From positions 1 through 64,000 of the forward strand of contig JAEWJH010000015.1 in the NCBI GenBank assembly GCA_023386635.1: DNA of 64,000 nt, in the 5' to 3' direction. The stretch is from Pseudomonadota bacterium (GTDB lineage: Bacteria > Pseudomonadota > Alphaproteobacteria > Rhizobiales > Xanthobacteraceae). The position numbers were made by a program, and so were the translations under genes. Below are positions 31,548-42,745 of this stretch, piece after piece. The notes beneath the pieces are model-generated. The model was not told the origin of the DNA. It worked only from the letters and a program-made list of their open reading frames with translations, and did no database searches. The number at the start of each line of letters is the position of its first letter. Position 1 is the stretch's first letter.

Positions 31548-32168
31548 ATGGAAGTGATTTTGCTGGAGCGCGTCGGCAAGCTCGGACAGATGGGCGATGT
31601 CGTGCGGGTCAAGGACGGCTATGCGCGCAACTTCCTGCTGCCGCGCAACAAGGCGCTGCGCGCCACCAAGGACAACAAGGCCAAGTTCGAGACGATGAAG
31701 GCCGACCTGGAGGCCAAGAACGAAGCCCGCAAGGGTGAAGCCGGCAAGCTCGCCGGCGCGTTCGAGGGCAAGTCGCTCACCGTGCTGCGGCAGGCCTCCG
31801 AAGTCGGCCAGCTCTACGGCTCGGTGTCGCCGCGCGACATCGCCGAAATGCTCAGCGCCGATGGTACGCCGGTCAATCGCTCGCAGATCGTGCTGCACGC
31901 GCCGATCAAGCTGATCGGCCAGTACAAGGTGCCGGTCGAGCTGCATCCGGAAGTCGAAGTGATCGTGCTCGTCAACGTCGCGCGCAACGAGGAAGAGGCC
32001 GAGCGCCTCAAGCGCGGCGAGAACGTCACCGTGCGCCGTCAGGACGATGGCGACGATGAAGCCGACAAGGCGGCGGCCGCCGCAGCCGCCCAGGCGCTGT
32101 TCGAGGAAGGCGCCGAGCAGCCGGCCGATGGCGAGGAAGACGCCGCCGAAGAAGAGAAGAACGACTGA
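31548..32168 (+). CDS. rplI: 50S ribosomal protein L9
   Basis: The product is 206 residues; typical L9 is about 150. The N-terminal globular domain has the signature [18 protein letters not shown] (residues 17-34), then the long connecting helix and the C-terminal RNA-binding domain. The extra 50 residues form an acidic, Ala/Glu/Asp-rich tail ([18 protein letters not shown]), frequent in Rhizobiales L9. An AAAGGAGAAG ribosome site precedes the ATG. A GC-rich hairpin follows the stop. Confidence 0.96.
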   Translation: MEVILLERVGKLGQMGDVVRVKDGYARNFLLPRNKALRATKDNKAKFETMKADLEAKNEARKGEAGKLAGAFEGKSLTVLRQASEVGQLYGSVSPRDIAEMLSADGTPVNRSQIVLHAPIKLIGQYKVPVELHPEVEVIVLVNVARNEEEAERLKRGENVTVRRQDDGDDEADKAAAAAAAQALFEEGAEQPADGEEDAAEEEKND

Positions 32169-32181
32169 TCGTTGCGCCACA

Positions 32182-32214
32182 CCGGGCCGGCCCCTGTTGC
32201 AAGGACCGGCCCGG
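32182..32214 (+). terminator. GC-rich hairpin after rplI
   Basis: CCGGGCCGG (32182-32190) and CCGGCCCGG (32206-32214) make a perfect 9-bp stem 14 bp beyond the rplI stop, closing a 15-nt loop that can pair further. There is no T-run behind it. It probably marks the end of the ribosomal transcript. Confidence 0.5.
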
Positions 32215-32230
32215 ATGTGAACGCTGGTCA

Positions 32231-32272
32231 GCCGGCACTATTCTGCCGGCATTATTCAGCCGACGTTATTCA
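32231..32272. repeat. Three degenerate 14-bp tandem repeats
   Basis: Units GCCGGCACTATTCT, GCCGGCATTATTCA and GCCGACGTTATTCA lie head to tail. The last unit covers the stop codon of the leftward gene that ends at 32266. Two or three mismatches separate the units. Confidence 0.6.
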
Positions 32273-33009
32273 ACTGACTTGGCGGGCTCCGCCGGTTTCG
32301 GCTCCACTGATTTCGGCTCAGCCGGCGGCACGTCCGCCGGCTTTGTCGTTTCAGCGGGCTTGGGAGCCTCGGGCTTGGGAGCCTCGGCCTTCGGCTCGGC
32401 CGGCTTGGTCTCAGCGGGAGCCGGTTCGGCGGGCTTCGTTTCAGCAGGCTTGATCTCGGCCGGCGCCGGCTCCGCGGGCTTCGTCTCAGCCGGCTTCGTT
32501 TCGGCCGGGTTGGCTTCTTCCGGCTTCACGTCCGCTGGTTTCGTGTGAGCCGGCTTTGCCCCAGCCTTGCCGTCCTTCCGCTCGCCGCGGGCGCGCGACG
32601 GCCGTGCCGGACGCCCCTCGCCGGGCGCGGCCTCGGGCGCAGCTTCGCGCGTTTCCCCTGACGCTGCAGGCGGCGGGGACTCGCGGCCTCGCCGACGCGC
32701 CGCCGGTGGCGCCTCTTCCCTCGCGCCAGGTCCGCCTTTGCCGACCCGCACCAGATAGTCGGCCATCACCTTCGCGCTTTCGCGGCTGGCTGAATAATGC
32801 TCGCGCAGGAACGCTGCCAACCCGACCGGGCCTTTCGACAGCGTGCGCGCGTCTTTGTGACAGGGCTGGCAGTCCGTGGCGAACACCTGCTGTGGCGTCT
32901 TTCCGGCGTCGATGCTCACCTGCGCCGCGGCTCCCGCCGGCAGCCACATCACGGCCATCATCATCGCCGCGGCGGCCCAAATCGCGCGGCTTCCGTTCGA
33001 TCGCTTCAT
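32266..33009 (-). CDS. Secreted single-CxxCH protein with long Lys-Pro-Ala-Glu repeat tail
   Basis: From the ATG at 33009 the product is 247 residues: signal peptide to about residue 29 (PAGAAAQ), then a short domain with one heme-type motif CQPCH at 47-51 and a helical stretch to about 105. The remaining half is low complexity: a basic Pro/Ala/Arg segment and then roughly fifteen tandem KPAE or KPAEP-like units. The fold of the front part recalls small c-type cytochrome-like proteins of Bradyrhizobium relatives, but no methionine ligand can be assigned with confidence. The tail could span the cell wall or bind it, as Pro/Lys-rich tails do in TonB. Function unknown. Confidence 0.65.
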   Translation of the reverse strand: MKRSNGSRAIWAAAAMMMAVMWLPAGAAAQVSIDAGKTPQQVFATDCQPCHKDARTLSKGPVGLAAFLREHYSASRESAKVMADYLVRVGKGGPGAREEAPPAARRRGRESPPPAASGETREAAPEAAPGEGRPARPSRARGERKDGKAGAKPAHTKPADVKPEEANPAETKPAETKPAEPAPAEIKPAETKPAEPAPAETKPAEPKAEAPKPEAPKPAETTKPADVPPAEPKSVEPKPAEPAKSVE

Positions 33010-33260
33010 CCCATGATCCGTCTGGCTTGAATGCCGCGCGTCCCTGCGCCGGCGGCCGACCCATACAGGATTCCCGGGGCGTTGTCGGGGCTGGAAGCCT
33101 CCGCCCCTTCGAAAATCGCATAAGTGTGACCGGGCCACCGCATTGCTGAGGCTTTCGTCTGGGGCTTAAGATATTACCTTGAGGACACCACCCCAACGGA
33201 ATGGGGCGTGGGTTATCCGATTGGCCGGTCGCATGCCGGCGTGTCGATTGGATGGCAACG

Positions 33261-34514
33261 ATGAACAGACTGTTTCAGCGGCTGCTGCGCTTTTATTTCC
33301 GAACCGGCACGGTTCGCGTCACCACCGCCTCCGGGCACACCTTCATGTGCGGCGACGGCAGCGGCGAACCCGTCGCGATCCGCTTCGTCACGACGCGCGC
33401 CCAATGGGCCTGCGTGTTCGATCCCGAGATGAAACTCGGCGAAGCCTATATGGATGGCGAGTTGGTGATGGAGCGCGGCTCCATAGCCGACCTCCTTTCG
33501 ATCGGCATGCGGCAGAACGCAACGGTGATCCCGGCCTGGGTGCGGCCGCTGTGGGCGTTGCGCCTGCTCGCTCGTCCGGTCCAGCAGTTCAACCGGCGCC
33601 GGCAGTCGCGCCGCAACGTCGCGCATCACTACGATCTCGACGGGCGGCTCTATTCGCTATTCCTCGATGCCGACCGGCAATACAGCTGCGCCTACTTCGA
33701 ATACCCCGGTCAATCGCTCGACGACGCGCAACTCGCCAAGAAGCGTCACCTCGCGGCCAAGCTGCGCCTCGCCCCCGGACAGAAGGTCCTGGATATCGGC
33801 TGCGGCTGGGGTGGCCTCGGTCTCTATCTCGCGGAAATGGCGGATGTCGCCGTGACCGGCGTCACCCTCTCCGAGGAGCAGCACCGCATCGCCAACGAGC
33901 GCGCCGCCGAATCCGGCCTCGCCAACAAGGCGCAATTCAAGCTGATCGACTATCGCGACATCGCGCAGCCTTTCGACCGCATTATCTCGGTCGGCATGTT
34001 CGAGCATGTCGGCGCCCGCTTCTACAACCAGTTCTTCGAGAAATGCGCGGCGCTGCTCAAGGACGACGGGGCGATGGTGCTGCATTTCATCAGCCGCTCC
34101 GAAGGCCCCGGCTACACCAATCCCTGGATCGCCAAATACATCTTCCCCGGCGGCTATATTCCCGCGCCGTCCGAGGTGCTGCCGGCGATCGAGCGCTCGG
34201 GCCTCCTCGTCACCGACATCGAGTTCCTGCGGATCCACTATGCGGAAACGCTGAAAGCCTGGCGCACCCGGTTCCTCGCCCATCGCGAGGAGATCACCCG
34301 CATCTATGACGAGCGATTCGTCCGCATGTGGGAGTTTTATCTCGCGGCGTCGGAAATGGCGTTTCGAGAGCAGAACATGATGGTGATGCAGATCCAGCTC
34401 ACCAAACGCCAGGACGTGGTGCCGATCACGCGCGACTACATCGCGCAGGAGGAAGCGCGGCTGCGCCGGTTCGAGGGTGAGCGTGTTCCGCCGATCCGGC
34501 TGGCGGGCGAGTAG
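33261..34514 (+). CDS. cfa: Cyclopropane-fatty-acyl-phospholipid synthase
   Basis: SAM-dependent enzyme that methylenates unsaturated phospholipid acyl chains. The 417-residue product starts at the ATG at 33261 (MNRLFQRLL); an ATG at 33252 adds three residues. It contains the N-terminal CFA domain (FDPEMKLGEAYMDGELVMERG near 65), YSCAYFEYP near 142, the SAM loop LDIGCGWGG near 175 and SVGMFEHVG near 246. These are the classical CFA synthase motifs. It is transcribed away from the heme-motif gene across about 250 bp, which carries its promoter. Confidence 0.92.
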   Translation: MNRLFQRLLRFYFRTGTVRVTTASGHTFMCGDGSGEPVAIRFVTTRAQWACVFDPEMKLGEAYMDGELVMERGSIADLLSIGMRQNATVIPAWVRPLWALRLLARPVQQFNRRRQSRRNVAHHYDLDGRLYSLFLDADRQYSCAYFEYPGQSLDDAQLAKKRHLAAKLRLAPGQKVLDIGCGWGGLGLYLAEMADVAVTGVTLSEEQHRIANERAAESGLANKAQFKLIDYRDIAQPFDRIISVGMFEHVGARFYNQFFEKCAALLKDDGAMVLHFISRSEGPGYTNPWIAKYIFPGGYIPAPSEVLPAIERSGLLVTDIEFLRIHYAETLKAWRTRFLAHREEITRIYDERFVRMWEFYLAASEMAFREQNMMVMQIQLTKRQDVVPITRDYIAQEEARLRRFEGERVPPIRLAGE

Positions 34515-34814
34515 CAGCTATCTTAACCGCCAACAAACCTGCTGGCGCGTCAAGCAAATTGGCGGCTCCTATTTCAATCTGCCCGTTATCCCAAAAGCCC
34601 ACAGGTGAAAAAAAAATCATTTGCTGCGCTGGAAAACGCGCGGGGCTACAGGACAATCACCGGGATTGAACCCGGGTCTTTCATCCCGTTCATTCCCGCG
34701 AAAGCGGGAATCCAGTTTTTGGCTTAAGACTGGTTCCCCGCTTTCGCGGGGACGAACGGATGCAAGAAGTTCGTCTGGCCCAACATTAATCAAATTTGGC
34801 GCGACCAATCGCTC
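34515..34814. other. Intergenic region cfa/dnaB
   Basis: A 300-bp gap with no credible gene. It holds a hairpin (CCGCCAA...TTGGCGG, about 34525-34565) just after cfa, a run of nine A residues near 34610, a short inverted repeat CCGGG-ATTGAA-CCCGG near 34660, and the palindromic repeat at 34686-34759. The dnaB promoter should lie in the last 60 bp. Confidence 0.5.
34686..34759. repeat. Palindromic repeat with ATTCCC-N8-GGGAAT core
   Basis: Left arm CCGTTCATTCCCGCGAAAGC... and right arm ...CTTTCGCGGGGACGAACGG are near-perfect inverted copies about 30 bp long around a central TTTTTGGCTTAAGA spacer. The left arm contains ATTCCCGCGAAAGCGGGAAT, which fits the ATTCCC-N8-GGGAAT pattern known as dRS3 in Neisseria; related elements occur in many Proteobacteria. 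Confidence 0.8.
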
Positions 34815-36323
34815 ATGCCACCTTTCGACTCGACCGTCCGCAAGCAGGTGGAACCGCTTCCCGCCTCGGCCCCCGCCTATCGCTCCGCCCCGCATAATAT
34901 CGAGGCGGAACAGCAGCTTTTGGGCGCGATCCTGGTCAACAACGAGGCGTTTTACCGCGTCTCGGACTTCCTCGAGCAGCGGCATTTCTTCGAGCCGCTG
35001 CACCAGAAGACCTACGAACTGATGTCAAGCCTGATCCGTGCCGGCAAGATCGCGACGCCGGTGACGCTCAAGACCTTCCTCGACGGCAATATCGACATCG
35101 GCGGCATCACCGTCGCGCAATACCTCGCTCGCCTCGCCGCCGAAGCGACCACCATCATCAACGCCGAGGATTACGGCCGCACCATTTACGATCTCGCGGT
35201 ACGCCGCTCGCTGATCCTGGTCGGCGAGGAAATGGTCAACACCGCTTACGATGCGCCGGTCGACTTCGCGCCGCGCACCCAGATCGAGGAAGCGGAACGC
35301 CGGCTTTACGAACTCGCGGAATCCGGCCGTTACGACGGCGGCTTCCAGCGGTTCGCGCAGGCGCTGACCACCGCCGTCGACATGGCGGCGAAAGCCTATC
35401 AGCGCGACGGGCGCCTCTCCGGTCTCGCCACCGGCCTCGACGATCTCGACAAGATGATGGGCGGCCTGCAGGCCTCCGACTTGATCGTGCTCGCCGGACG
35501 TCCCGGCATGGGCAAGACCTCGCTCGCCACCAACATCGCCTACAACGTCGCCAAGGCGTGGCAGGGCGAGGTTCAGGCCGACGGCCACACCACCACCGTC
35601 AATGGCGGCATCGTCGGCTTCTTCTCGCTGGAAATGTCGGCCGAGCAGCTCGCCACCCGTATCATCGCCGAGCAGACCGGCATCCCGTCGAGCCAGATTC
35701 GCCGCGGCGGCATCAGCGAGGCGGAATTCGAGACGCTGAAGGACCATTCGATCGAGTTGCAGGGCCTGCCGCTCTATGTCGACGAGACCGGCGGTCTGTC
35801 GATCGCGCAGCTTGCCGCGCGCGCGCGCCGCCTCAAGCGCCAGCGCGGCCTCGATCTGCTGGTGATCGACTACATCCAGCTGTTGTCCGGCTCGTCGCGC
35901 CGCAGCTCGGAAAACCGCGTGCAGGAAATCACCGAGATCACCACCAAGCTCAAGGCGCTCGCCAAGGAACTGGCGGTGCCGGTGATCGCGCTGTCGCAGC
36001 TCTCGCGTCAGGTGGAAAACCGCGACGACAAGCGGCCGCAGCTGTCGGACCTGCGTGAATCCGGATCAATCGAACAGGACGCCGACGTGGTGCTGTTCGT
36101 CTATCGCGAGGAATACTACCTGCAGAACAAGGAGCCGCGCCCCGGCTCCGAAGAGCACACCAAGTGGCAGATCGCCATGGACGAGGCGCACGCCAAGGCC
36201 GAAGTCATCATCGGCAAGCAGCGCCACGGTCCGACCGGCACCGTCTACCTGCACTTCGAGGGCGCGATCACCCGGTTCAGCAACCTCGCCAACGCCAACC
36301 GCCTGCCCCAGCCGATGGGCTGA
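34815..36323 (+). CDS. dnaB: Replicative DNA helicase
   Basis: Hexameric 5'-3' helicase at the replication fork. The product is 502 residues, with the N-terminal DnaB domain (HNIEAEQQLLGAILV from residue 27) and the RecA-like C-terminal domain. Walker A GRPGMGKT spans 228-235; FFSLEMSAEQL, VIDYIQLL and the arginine-finger region DLRESGSIEQDADVV are all intact. No intein is inserted in the usual sites. It is followed 53 bp later by alr, a linkage common across bacteria. Confidence 0.97.
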   Translation: MPPFDSTVRKQVEPLPASAPAYRSAPHNIEAEQQLLGAILVNNEAFYRVSDFLEQRHFFEPLHQKTYELMSSLIRAGKIATPVTLKTFLDGNIDIGGITVAQYLARLAAEATTIINAEDYGRTIYDLAVRRSLILVGEEMVNTAYDAPVDFAPRTQIEEAERRLYELAESGRYDGGFQRFAQALTTAVDMAAKAYQRDGRLSGLATGLDDLDKMMGGLQASDLIVLAGRPGMGKTSLATNIAYNVAKAWQGEVQADGHTTTVNGGIVGFFSLEMSAEQLATRIIAEQTGIPSSQIRRGGISEAEFETLKDHSIELQGLPLYVDETGGLSIAQLAARARRLKRQRGLDLLVIDYIQLLSGSSRRSSENRVQEITEITTKLKALAKELAVPVIALSQLSRQVENRDDKRPQLSDLRESGSIEQDADVVLFVYREEYYLQNKEPRPGSEEHTKWQIAMDEAHAKAEVIIGKQRHGPTGTVYLHFEGAITRFSNLANANRLPQPMG

Positions 36324-36376
36324 TAGGACACCGCGGCCGGAGTGGACGAACCGGGAACACCGGGGTAAGACGGCGC

Positions 36377-37567
36377 ATGTCTTCTTCCGCGATGCCCGCG
36401 AATCCCGCCGCCGAACCGCTGCCCGAGACCGTCACGGCGCCCGAGGCGCATGAGACGGAATCCGGCGCGATCCTGACGATCGATCTCGATGCCATCGTCG
36501 CCAACTGGAAGGCGCTGGCACGGCGCGCAACGCCGGCCGAATGTTCGGCGGTGGTGAAGGCCGACGCTTATGGCTGCGGCCTCGAACCGGTCGGCACCGC
36601 GCTCGCCAAAGCCGGCTGCAAGACCTTCTTCGTCGCAGACCTGGGCGAAGCGCGGCGGCTGCGCGCCGTCGCGCCGCAGGCGACGATCTATGTGCTCGGG
36701 GGACTGCTCCCCGGCACCGGCCCGACATTTGCCGATCTCAACATCTCACCCTGCATCGGCAGCCTGGTCGAACTCGCCGAATGGGACGCCTTCGTCGCAC
36801 AGAGCGGCTGGCGCGGACAATTCGCCTTGCATGTCGACACCGGGATGAACCGGCTCGGCCTCACGGTCGCGGAAGCGGCCGCCATGGCGACGCGCATCCG
36901 CGGCGAGCATCACGGCATCGCGCTGCTGATGAGCCACTTTGCCTGCGCCGATACGCCGGAGCACGCGCTCAACGAGCGGCAGATCAAACTGTTCCGCGAG
37001 ATCCGCCTGCTCTATCGCGGCATTCCCGCCTCGATCGCCAACTCGTCCGGCATCTTCCTCGGCGCGCCGGCGCATTGCGACCTGGTGCGTCCCGGTTACG
37101 CGCTCTATGGCGGCAATCCGACGCCGGGCCGCACCAATCCGATGCGCGCGGCGATCGATCTGCGCGGCCGCATCCTGCAGGTGCGCGAGGTGGCGAAGGG
37201 CGACAGCGTCGGCTACGGCGCTGCGTGGAGCGCGCCCCGGAGCGCGCGCATCGCCATCGTCTCCCTCGGTTATGGCGACGGCTTCCCGCGCGCGGCCGGC
37301 GCCGCCGATCGCGCGACCGGCACGCAGGCCGTGGTCGGCGGCAAGCCGTGCCCGCTCGCCGGACGCATCTCCATGGACCTGATGGCGATCGACGTCAGCG
37401 AATTGCCGCCCGGCACAGCGAAGCGCGGCGACCTCGCGACATTGATCGGCCAAGAGGGCGGCAACGAGATCGGCATCGACGATGTCGGCGCCGCAGCGCG
37501 CACGATCGGCTATGAAGTGCTGACCAATCTCGGCAAACGCTATCATCGCGTCTATCGCGGCGGCTGA
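36377..37567 (+). CDS. alr: Alanine racemase
   Basis: PLP enzyme that makes D-alanine for peptidoglycan. The 396-residue product has the PLP lysine at position 61 in VVKADAYGCG, an N-terminal extension of about 30 residues rich in Pro/Glu/Ala, and the second catalytic tyrosine in VGYGAAWSAPR. ISMDLMAIDV and the C-terminal YEVLTNLGKRYHRVY end are typical. The ATG at 36377 is the first reasonable start after dnaB. Followed 5 bp later by radA. Confidence 0.95.
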   Translation: MSSSAMPANPAAEPLPETVTAPEAHETESGAILTIDLDAIVANWKALARRATPAECSAVVKADAYGCGLEPVGTALAKAGCKTFFVADLGEARRLRAVAPQATIYVLGGLLPGTGPTFADLNISPCIGSLVELAEWDAFVAQSGWRGQFALHVDTGMNRLGLTVAEAAAMATRIRGEHHGIALLMSHFACADTPEHALNERQIKLFREIRLLYRGIPASIANSSGIFLGAPAHCDLVRPGYALYGGNPTPGRTNPMRAAIDLRGRILQVREVAKGDSVGYGAAWSAPRSARIAIVSLGYGDGFPRAAGAADRATGTQAVVGGKPCPLAGRISMDLMAIDVSELPPGTAKRGDLATLIGQEGGNEIGIDDVGAAARTIGYEVLTNLGKRYHRVYRGG

Positions 37568-37572
37568 AGATC

Positions 37573-38982
<1,410 letters not shown>

Positions 38983-39243
38983 TACATCCGCGCAACAGCC
39001 CACAACTCTGCGTCCGGGCGGGGTGACGAGGCCGCAACACCCCGCTATACACGGGGCGACGCTGGCCGCGCGGACGCCTTAAAAGGCAGCCGTCAGGCGG
39101 CGGCAGGCACGAAATATCCGCGAAAGTTCAATGATTTACCAAGTGAACGGGGCGATAGCCGGACTGTTCCGGGCGCGATGGATTCGCCATCGTGCCGGCC
39201 GCGCGCGCTCGCTCACTGTCCATTCGCCGGGCTGAAGACCACC

Positions 39244-39843
39244 ATGCCGTTCACACTGCTCGACGTCATCCTGCTCATCGTCATGCTGGTGTCCGGCCTG
39301 CTGGCCATGATCCGCGGCTTCATGCGCGAGGTCTTGTCGATCGCCGCCTGGGGCATCGCCGCGGTGACGACGCTCTACGCCTTCAACAAGCTCACGCCGG
39401 TCGTCCAGCAGTATATCAACAACGACATCATCGCGAAGGTCGTTACCATCGCCGGCGTGTTCCTCGGCACCCTGCTGCTGGTGACCATCGTCACCGTGCG
39501 CATTTCCGACATGATCCTCGACAGCCGCGTCGGCGCGCTCGACCGCACGCTCGGCTTCCTGTTCGGCCTCGCGCGCGGCCTGATCATCGTCGTCATCGCC
39601 TTCCTGTTCTTCGCCTGGCTGGTTCCCGACAACCGCCAGCCGGACTGGGTGCAGTCCGCCAAGTCGAAAGTCGTGCTCCAGGGCACCGGAAACTGGCTGA
39701 TCGGCATGTTGCCGGAAGACCCCGAGACCACCATCTTAAAGCGGCTGAAGAAGCCGAAACCGGAAGACCAGGAGTCCGACGCGCCTGGCCAGAAATCCGA
39801 GAGCGGCGCGCCGGCCACTACCACGGGAACCCGCGCGCAATAG
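39244..39843 (+). CDS. CvpA family membrane protein
   Basis: A 199-residue protein with four hydrophobic helices in the first 135 residues (near 5-22, 28-48, 65-88 and 105-125), then a soluble charged tail of Pro/Lys/Glu/Ser. The RGFMREVLSIAAWGIA segment at 24-39 is the CvpA signature. In many Proteobacteria cvpA precedes purF, as it does here (21-bp gap). CvpA is tied to colicin V production and envelope stress, without a defined activity. Confidence 0.88.
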   Translation: MPFTLLDVILLIVMLVSGLLAMIRGFMREVLSIAAWGIAAVTTLYAFNKLTPVVQQYINNDIIAKVVTIAGVFLGTLLLVTIVTVRISDMILDSRVGALDRTLGFLFGLARGLIIVVIAFLFFAWLVPDNRQPDWVQSAKSKVVLQGTGNWLIGMLPEDPETTILKRLKKPKPEDQESDAPGQKSESGAPATTTGTRAQ

Positions 39844-39864
39844 CGGCTCCCACTGCGAGGACCG

Positions 39865-41334
<1,470 letters not shown>

Positions 41335-41344
41335 CCCACACTCC

Positions 41345-41466
41345 GTCATGGCCGGGCATAGCCCGTCGAAGACGGGCGTTAAACGCCCTCTTGTCCCGGC
41401 CATCCACGCCTTCTAAATCATCATCAACGCCAAGACGTGGATCCCCGGCATAAAGCCGGGCATGAC
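41345..41466. repeat. Dispersed palindromic repeat with CGTCGAAGACG core
   Basis: A 122-bp element between purF and the SDR gene. Ends are GTCATGGCCGGGCAT and GCCGGGCATGAC. The inner core CGTCGAAGACGGGCG / TTAAACGCCC (41364-41388) also occurs at 49601-49624 and, altered, at 42303-42326. It has no coding character. Confidence 0.8.
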
Positions 41467-41471
41467 AGCCG

Positions 41472-42221
41472 ATGAATACGACAAACAAACCACTGTCCGG
41501 ACGCATCGCGCTCGTCACCGGCGCCTCGCGCGGCATCGGCGCGGCGGTCGCGCTGGCGCTCGCCGAACAGGGCGCGCATATCGTCGCCGTGTCGCGCACC
41601 GCGGGCGCGCTGGAAGAACTCGACGACCGTATTGTCGCCGCCGGCTCGACCGCGACATTGGTGCCGCTCGACGTCAAGGACACCGACGGCATCCTGCGGC
41701 TGGCGCTCGCGATCCACGAGCGTTACGGCAAGCTCGACGTCATGGTCGGCAATGCCGGCGTGCTCGGCACCGGCTCGCCGGTCGATCACATCGAACCGAA
41801 ATCCTGGAACGACACCTTCGCGGTGAACCTCACCGCCAACTGGCACTTCCTGCGCGCTTTCGATCCGCTGCTGAAGGCGTCGGACGCCGGCCGCGCCGTG
41901 TTCATCTCGTCGGGCCTGGCGACCAAGGTGATGGCCTATTTCAGCGCCTATGCGGCGTCGAAGGCCGCGCTCGACATGCTGGTGCGCACCTACGCGGCCG
42001 AGGTCGCCACCACCAATGTGCGCGCCAACCTGTTCAATCCGGGCCGCACCCGCACGCATATGATGGCGGTCGCCTTCCCGGGCATCGAGGCGGACACACT
42101 GTCGCCGCCCGCCGATGTCGCGCAGGCGCTGGTACCGCTGTGTCTGCCGTCGTTCAAGGAGAATGGCGTGCTGTACGATTATCCGTCGCGCAAAGTGTTG
42201 ACGTTCCAGCCGCCGGCGTAA
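41472..42221 (+). CDS. Short-chain dehydrogenase/reductase
   Basis: A 249-residue classical SDR with the cofactor loop GASRGIG at 17-23, NAG at 94-96 and catalytic Ser147, Tyr160 and Lys164. The start MNTTNKPLSGRIALVTG is at 41472. Rhizobiales often carry an SDR directly after purF, as here. The substrate cannot be read from the sequence; arginine or serine after the second beta strand (VSRTAG) suggests a preference for NADP(H). Confidence 0.9.
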   Translation: MNTTNKPLSGRIALVTGASRGIGAAVALALAEQGAHIVAVSRTAGALEELDDRIVAAGSTATLVPLDVKDTDGILRLALAIHERYGKLDVMVGNAGVLGTGSPVDHIEPKSWNDTFAVNLTANWHFLRAFDPLLKASDAGRAVFISSGLATKVMAYFSAYAASKAALDMLVRTYAAEVATTNVRANLFNPGRTRTHMMAVAFPGIEADTLSPPADVAQALVPLCLPSFKENGVLYDYPSRKVLTFQPPA

Positions 42222-42302
42222 GACGCAACACCGTCGCTGTCGCTCCGCCTCATCCTGGGAGCCTGCCCTCGGGCTCGACCCGAGGGAGCGCGCCCCCTAG
42301 CG

Positions 42303-42326
42303 CGTCGAAGACGCGCGTAAACGCGC
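42303..42326. repeat. Variant core hairpin, CGTCGAAGACGCGCGTAAACGCGC form
   Basis: This 24-bp core matches the one at 49601-49624 except that the hairpin arms are GCGCG and CGCGC in place of GGGCG and CGCCC. Both arms changed together, which keeps the stem paired. Confidence 0.7.
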
Positions 42327-42443
42327 TGATGGCGGCAGAGCGAAGGCGTGCGTCCACAAGTCCGCCTTGGCCAACTTGTGCATCAAAGAATCGCACTCGA
42401 GTTTACCCGGGATGGGTGGACGCGGCGGCCACGGTCTCACCAC

Positions 42444-42530
42444 GTCATGCCCGCGCTTGTGGTGGGCATCCACGTCTTTCTTCCGGGCACAAAGCAAGTC
42501 GTGGATACCCGCAATGAATGCGAGCATGAC
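42444..42530. repeat. Dispersed palindromic repeat, GTCATGCCCGCGC type
   Basis: An 87-bp element opening with GTCATGCCCGCG and ending with CGAGCATGAC. Internally it has the pair TGGGCATCCACG and CGTGGATACCCG. It belongs to the same broad family as the elements at 3754, 41345 and 49583. Confidence 0.65.
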
Positions 42531-42562
42531 GGTGGAGAGAGAATCGCGTCTGTCCCTCCGCC

Positions 42563-42705
42563 TCATCCTGAGGAGCGATGCGCAGCATCGCGTCGCGAAG
42601 GACGAGGCGGCCACAGCAGCGTGCCCGCCCATATTCTTTTGACGCAATCCTGCGGATTGCTTCTGGTTCGCGACGCGATGCTGACGCATCGCTCCTCACC
42701 ATGAG
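42563..42705. repeat. Large inverted repeat with 38-bp arms
   Basis: Arm one (42563-42600) begins CTCATCCTGAGGAGCGATGC and ends TCGCGTCGCGAA. Arm two (42667-42705) begins TTCGCGACGCGATGCTG and ends CATCGCTCCTCACCATGAG. They are inverted copies except for one inserted A and two mismatches. The 66-bp loop contains a smaller hairpin GCAATC-CTGCG-GATTGC (42644-42660). Confidence 0.85.
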
Positions 42706-42718
42706 ACTCAGAAAGACA

Positions 42719-42740
42719 GAGAGAGAGAGAGAGAGAGAGA
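42719..42740. repeat. Dinucleotide repeat (GA)11
   Basis: Eleven GA units, with impure GA-rich sequence just before, ending 5 bp from the der stop codon. Such simple repeats can change length by slippage. Confidence 0.95.
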
Positions 42741-42745
42741 AGACC

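Larger units (their letters stand above)
42222..42745. other. Repeat-rich intergenic region SDR/der
   Basis: A 524-bp gap between two convergent genes. It is built almost wholly of repeat elements: a CCTCATCCTGGGAGCC-type fragment from 42248, the core at 42303-42326, a GTCATGC...GCATGAC element at 42444-42530, a large inverted repeat at 42563-42705 and a GA tract at 42719-42740. Open frames through it are translations of repeats, not genes. Confidence 0.75.

Noticed and set aside
33252..33260. Alternative start three codons upstream for cfa
   Set aside because: The ATG is in frame, but the ATG at 33261 gives the better family N-terminus; the difference is minor.
34655..34680. tRNA T-arm-like sequence CCGGG-TTCAATC-CCGG on the minus strand
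   Set aside because: No anticodon arm, D-arm or matching acceptor stem can be found around it, so it is a chance hairpin or at most a remnant. It is not enough to call an attachment site.
42348..42704. Two short open frames in the SDR/der gap
   Set aside because: Their peptides (PALVVGIHVFL, PHPEERCAASRREG) are the known translation products of Rhizobiales intergenic repeats, not proteins.
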